Source: Coriaria nepalensis (Eukaryota > Streptophyta > Magnoliopsida > Cucurbitales > Coriariaceae). From it: a stretch of 64,000 nt of DNA. Positions 59,258-64,000 of this stretch are shown piece after piece. A program made the position numbers and the translations under genes. The stretch is taken from positions 255,501-319,500 of the forward strand of contig CP114492.1 of NCBI GenBank assembly GCA_027186245.1, written 5' to 3'. Position 1 is the first letter of the stretch. Every line of letters begins with the position of its first letter. The notes under the pieces are model-generated. The model saw nothing but the letters and a program-made list of their open reading frames with translations, searched no databases and was not told the DNA's origin.

Positions 59258-62200
59258 TCAAGCTCCTCTAAACTTGGCTTCATATACCTGTGGTTGCTGC
59301 AAGATGGAAACAAAACACATACCGCTAGTTCAAAATGCAATTTTGGAGAGTGTCGGGTTTGTTAATATCATAATTGTATCACACTTTTAACTAGTTTATG
59401 TTAAAATGTGATAAAGAACAACTATGGGCCCATAAAAAAGAAAAACCAAGAACACTATTGACCCAACTTCAATTTACTTGCAAGTAAAGATTCAAAAGAT
59501 ATTAAGGGTTCTAAGCAGATCGTTTGGGGCGTTATCCTTAAATTACAGTTTGACCTAAAATCCAGATTGAACTTAAAAATACAATTCATAGGGCCCAAAT
59601 TTCTTCTATTTCATCTTTTGCCCCAAATGAATGTATGAGACGCTAAAAGCAATGGTCAAATACCTCAATTTTTAGGAGAATAGGGGGAAAAAAAAAGCTT
59701 TCTACCAACACAACTCCACAATTTACACTAGAAGCAAGAATTATAAAGAGTTAATAATTTTGGTGAGCTCCTGGATGAATGCAAAACAAAGTTCTTAAAA
59801 TTCACTTCATTAAAATAAAATATAGAAGGAACCAATAAGTAGAAGTATTTCTACTATTACTTTCCAATAAAAAAAAATAGTTTGCTGTTTTTAAAACTGG
59901 ATAAGAGGGGGGGAAAAAAAAGGAACGTCCATGGGCACAGACATACCATGAACAAGGCCGAAATCATTCTGCCTGCAAACCATCTAGTATGCATTGCATG
60001 TTGAGCAGCTGCTGATGCTTCCACAGTATCAAACCGCAAATACACACAACCAGCACTGTTTCTGTGATATATAGGAAAAAAAGGGTCAGGGAAATCATTT
60101 CAATTTTTTGCACATCAACTATATATAAAGGATAATCTATATACATATGCATGAGTTGTTTCAGAAAGAAACATCTTATGTCACAAATACAGCTCAACAC
60201 AAAGTCACAAAAATTTGTAACAAATCCCACAGACGGCAAATCATGTCTCCAATACTTACTTGTCCACATGAATATGCCTCACTCGGCCATACTTAGAACA
60301 TTCCTCCTCCACATCATCTCTAATTTCCACATCAAAATCTGGTTCCGCCTGGAATATAGCTTGACAAGTGAGCATTACATTCAAAGGAGAGATACATAAT
60401 ACAAGAATTCACATACCTCAGTGGCTGGGTCGAACATATTTTTAAGCAATAAACATTCACTGGGAACTCCAACAGGTTCTAAGGCTGGAGGCGGAATAAA
60501 TGCAGCAGTTGGGAGAGCTGGAGCAGACACTACAGCTTGTCCATTAATAGGCAAGCTCACAGGGTGCTGATATGTATTGGAACCATTCATCCCAGGACCT
60601 CCTAGAGTCCCTGCAATGCTGCAGACACACAGAAAATTGAGCTTGTGAGATAGTTCCCAGATTAGAAAAGGAGAAGCTAGGAGATAGTTCCCAGATTAGA
60701 AAAGGAGAAGCTAGAAGACAAACCTTGTAGCAATTCCAGTGCGATCCAGCTTCTGCATAAGTAAAGCTCTTGATTGAGCATTTAAGGACTGCATTGAAAT
60801 ATGAACCCTTCATCATGATCACAGAAAGTAGCACTCGAGCATCTTGATGAACTCCATAAGCAAACACTTATTATTATCATTGTTAAATATTATCTCCCTT
60901 TCATCTTTCTATCGTGCAGTCTCAGCTTGGAACTATCTCATAGATAATGTTTCATTATAAGAAAATAAAAGGTGGGAGACTTCATTCCTAAACTTTATCG
61001 AGTTTAAAACATGAACAAATAATGCATCTACAACATTTAAGACAATTAGCTCAAGTTATGTTCATAAACATGATGTAACAAATTAATTATTCAGCATCTA
61101 CACTTCTAGTTGGGAAGCAAGCATTCCACATCCACTCAGCATTAATGTAAAACTCCTAACTTACCAAACCACCTCCATCATCATCATCAAAGTCTGCAGA
61201 TTTTGCTCCTGCATCTTGTGCTCCAACATGATCTGTAACAGATGAAACCTGCATATACACAATCTCTAAGATTTTGACAAGAATCCTCAGAAGGAAACAT
61301 ACAAAGTAGTCTCATCCAACAGAAAACGAAAGTGTCACCAAGTATAGGGTGGCCAAGAGGGTAAGGTTCCACAATTATAGGGTTTCGGAGACAATACAAA
61401 GAGATACTATTACACTTTTCTTTTCTTTTCTTTTTTCCCAGCCAAACTATTTCACAAATATGGACTTACAAAATTAGTACAGTAAAAGGCAGCAAGCACT
61501 ATGGCCCCTCTGTAGACCATATCACTACAGAAAACTAGGAAGTCTACATTTAAAAATTAGAGAGAAAAATATAAATACACAAAAGCACACCTTGATCGTT
61601 CGACCAGCAATCTCCAGTTTTCCATTCAAGCTTTGAGCTGCCTTTGCATGTTCCAGATGAGCAAACTGGAACGAATTACAAACAATTAAGCAGACAGACA
61701 GCACTGAAAGTTGTTGGATTTTATACAATAAACAATGCTATCACTTACCTGAACAAATCCGAAACCCTTGCACTGTCCTGTCTCGAGGTCAAGGGGTAGT
61801 TGTACAAGCTCCACAGGACCAAATGGCTCAAATATCTGATCATTCAAAATATAGTTTCGTTGAAAGAATTAGTTCAACATAACACAATGAAAGAGAATTA
61901 ACTAAATCATGACCACAAGTTCACAACACATTTCTACAAAGTATCCACACTCCTCAGTCATGCTCTGTTCCCAAACCTTGCCTTTTTCTCATACAAGTAC
62001 ACTGAATATTACTGCAAAGTAATAACCTGAACAAAACACCCCTACCTCTCTAAGGTGAGTCTCAGTCATGTTAAAATGTAGGTTCCCAACATAAAGTTTT
62101 CTATCAACTGCTCCATAAGGTCCCACCACTGAGCTCCCTCCAGTAGTAGTAGACTGAACAAGGTTCTTTTCAGCTTCCGAAGGCTTAACCATAACAGGTT

Positions 62201-64000
62201 GTCCAAGAAGAAGTTGACCAGAGAGAGCTATAGCCATTGGTACAGACATGGCATCAAAAAATTCAATGTACCTGCAGGTTAACGAATGCATTGCAATAAG
62301 CTGTCAGAAGTATAAAATGATACAAATTGTAAAGCCAACTTACAAAGCATATAGAAGAGGATGAAGAGATACAAGGAATCTATTACAGACAGCACAAAGC
62401 TGAGTTCTTTTGATGAATCTGATGACTAATGTAAAGGAAAATGTTAGCCCATCACAGTCAAGACAAAACACAAGCGGACTGTAAGAAAAATCAGAATAAC
62501 CAGACATTTTTATTTTCTCATTAAGAAAAGGTGTTCATTCACTCCTGATCCTCCCAAATGTATCACTCATGAGAAGTTTCTGATGTAAAGGAAAATGTTA
62601 GCTTATCACCGTATAGATACAAAACATGGGTGGACTGTAAGAAAAAGCAGAATAACCAATCATTTCCCTTTTTACTTTTAAGAAATAGCGTTTGTGTACT
62701 CCTGATCTCCCAAATGTATCACTCATGAGAAGTTTCTGATGTAAAGGAAAATGTTAGCTTATCACTGTAAAGATACAAAACATGGGTGGACTGTAAGAAA
62801 AAGCAGAATAACCAATCATTTCCCTTTTTACTTTAAGAAATAGCGTTTGTGTACTCGTGATCCCCCAAGTGTATCATTTATGAGAAGTTTCTGTTGTAAA
62901 CTTGAGGCTGTGGAAAATAGATAATATTTCACTTGAAGAAACTAAAAATCTACAAGTCCAAAAAGAATAGAAGTGAGAAACTTCCTCAAAACCCACCTCG
63001 TCCCCCCCCCCCCCCCCAAAAAAAAAAAAATAATAGATAATAACTAAATAAATAAATAAAAGGAATTATTTTCCAAGCATAGCCTCTGCTACAAACAACA
63101 ATTTGTCCCTCAGTTCAGAAGACTTAAGATGCAAAGCCCCCTCCTCCAGAATGAGAAGACAATGAAATTGGGTCTTGAGTTGGGTAGACTGTTGAAGGGT
63201 CAATACAGGGGAATAGGGAAAAAATGAGAAGAAAAATAACAGAAACCTCAGGTTTATGTCATCTACCTTGAGAAGGCTGCATGAATTGATTAAACATGAT
63301 TGCAAGGTATTCGCATCATCCCTCATCATAATCGCATTGCTAGTTCAGTTAAAAATACAGTTAAACTTGACTCTTCAAAACTAATATGGTCATAATTTAT
63401 TTACAAGATTACAGTCATGTATGGAGATATCATTTAACCTAGGTACATACCCAACTCCTTTTGATCTTCTCGAGTTCCTGTCCATGATCAGCCTCACGTC
63501 CCTAACCTGAAAATGATTATAAGAAGGAAAAAGGGAAGATAAGAAACACAGGTTAGTTAGAATTCAAGGTTATCAACAGAAATAAAAAATAATAAAAAGG
63601 GAGCATCTCATCCTTCACATTTTACATATGTAAGGGCAGCTATAAAAGGTGTTTATAAGATGACCACAAACTTGTACTCACCTTGCCGGCTTTTGAGAAA
63701 AATTCATAAACGTCTCTCTCAGCTGCTTTGAGTGGCATCTGTCGTTATATTTACATTAGAGACAGGAAGCATAACAAGAGATAACTGGAAATAAGAAAAA
63801 AGCTCAGTAAGTCAACATAAGAGTAAGCCATCAACCTGGTAAGCGAACACTGTTCTCTGGTCTCTTTCCGGATCAGCTTCAGGCTCAACTGCTTCTTTCT
63901 TGTCTTTAATTCTCCTGCATACATACAACTTTTATGACAGGAGCCAAAGAAAAAGGAGCACCAAATGGAAAGTAAAGCACTATAAATGATCAAAAGAAGG
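59258..64000 (-). CDS. RBM39/CAPER (CC1-like) splicing factor, 5' end beyond window
   Basis: Twelve exons lie in the window: 63836-63914, 63682-63738, 63451-63506, 62046-62271, 61749-61835, 61591-61665, 61165-61248, 60724-60788, 60417-60618, 60260-60348, 59947-60055 and 59258-59296 (TGA). The upstream RS-rich N-terminus is outside. RBM39-type proteins are U2AF65-related nuclear splicing factors. RRM1 starts RDQRTVFAYQMPLKAAERD and includes VRDVRLIMDRNSRRSKGVGY. RRM2 has KLYVGNLHFNMTETHLREIF and GQCKGFGFVQFAHLEHAK. The C-terminal RRM3/UHM has LLLKNMFDPATE, VEIRDDVEEECSKYG and AGCVYLRFDT. It ends QPQVYEAKFRGA. It resembles Arabidopsis AT2G16940. Introns carry a 34-bp duplication and a 155-bp triple repeat. 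No lesion seen. Confidence 0.93.
60647..60714. repeat. Exact tandem duplication, 34 bp x 2
   Basis: GAGATAGTTCCCAGATTAGA plus AAAGGAGAAGCTAG occurs twice head to tail in an intron of the splicing-factor gene. Confidence 0.97.
62431..62896. repeat. Tandem repeat, about 155 bp x 3, intronic
   Basis: Units begin GTAAAGGAAAATGTTAGC at 62431, 62585 and 62741. Each contains GGACTGTAAGAAAAA.CAGAA, TAACCA, and CCAAATGTATCACTCATGAG before AAGTTTCTGATG. Units 2 and 3 are nearly identical and unit 1 is more diverged, so the array grew stepwise. Confidence 0.95.
63002..63030. repeat. Poly-C/poly-A homopolymer junction
   Basis: A run of about 16 C passes directly into about 12 A. Length is unreliable in any assembly. 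Confidence 0.9.

Overview
The window is nuclear DNA from a flowering plant, most likely a eudicot. The evidence is an AT-rich background, many short GT-AG introns, and plant-specific families: a DYW-type PPR protein, a GT-2 trihelix factor, a WAT1 transporter, a plastid fibrillin, ECA1/EC1 cysteine-rich proteins and a RING-H2 ATL protein. I cannot name the species. No bacterial, phage or organellar segment was seen. Multi-exon genes are given as start-to-stop spans, with exon coordinates in the evidence. Exon joins were worked out by eye from splice sites and reading frame, and every intact spliced CDS sums to a multiple of three.

Layout. 0-5.2 kb: tail of an ATL RING-H2 gene and an intronless DYW PPR gene. 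7-14.2 kb: ACT7-like actin with a leader intron, intronless histone H3.1, and CARA (carbamoyl-phosphate synthase small subunit). 14.6-16.3 kb: an internally deleted Ty3/Gypsy LTR element nested inside a decayed antisense LINE. 16.7-22.5 kb: organellar uL15, fibrillin FBN5 and BOLA2, all on the minus strand; BOLA2 has no ATG at the expected start. 22.5-26.1 kb is AT-rich and empty. 26.1-28.2 kb: GT-2-like factor. 29.7-32.6 kb: a broken J-domain gene and a truncated H3 copy. 34.3-39.1 kb: an acidic MGACATK protein with a decayed tail, and a WAT1 transporter carrying a MULE-type MITE in an intron. 41.7-48.5 kb: MNU1/MNU2-type NYN-LOTUS nuclease and a CAD-family dehydrogenase. 48.8-52.9 kb: three prolamin-like (ECA1-related) genes in tandem, the last one broken. 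54.7-58.4 kb: an acidic protein of unknown role, an ALBA RNA-binding protein, and a broken EGG CELL 1-like gene. 59.3-64 kb: 3' part of an RBM39/CAPER-like splicing factor that runs off the window.

The genes do not form one pathway; this is an ordinary plant gene neighbourhood. The order ACT7, FBN5, BOLA2, MNU2 matches what I remember of Arabidopsis chromosome 5 (AT5G09810 to AT5G09840), so the window looks like an expanded, interleaved version of that block. The most unusual content is the set of broken or altered genes and the nested transposon. I found no convincing new multi-gene system.
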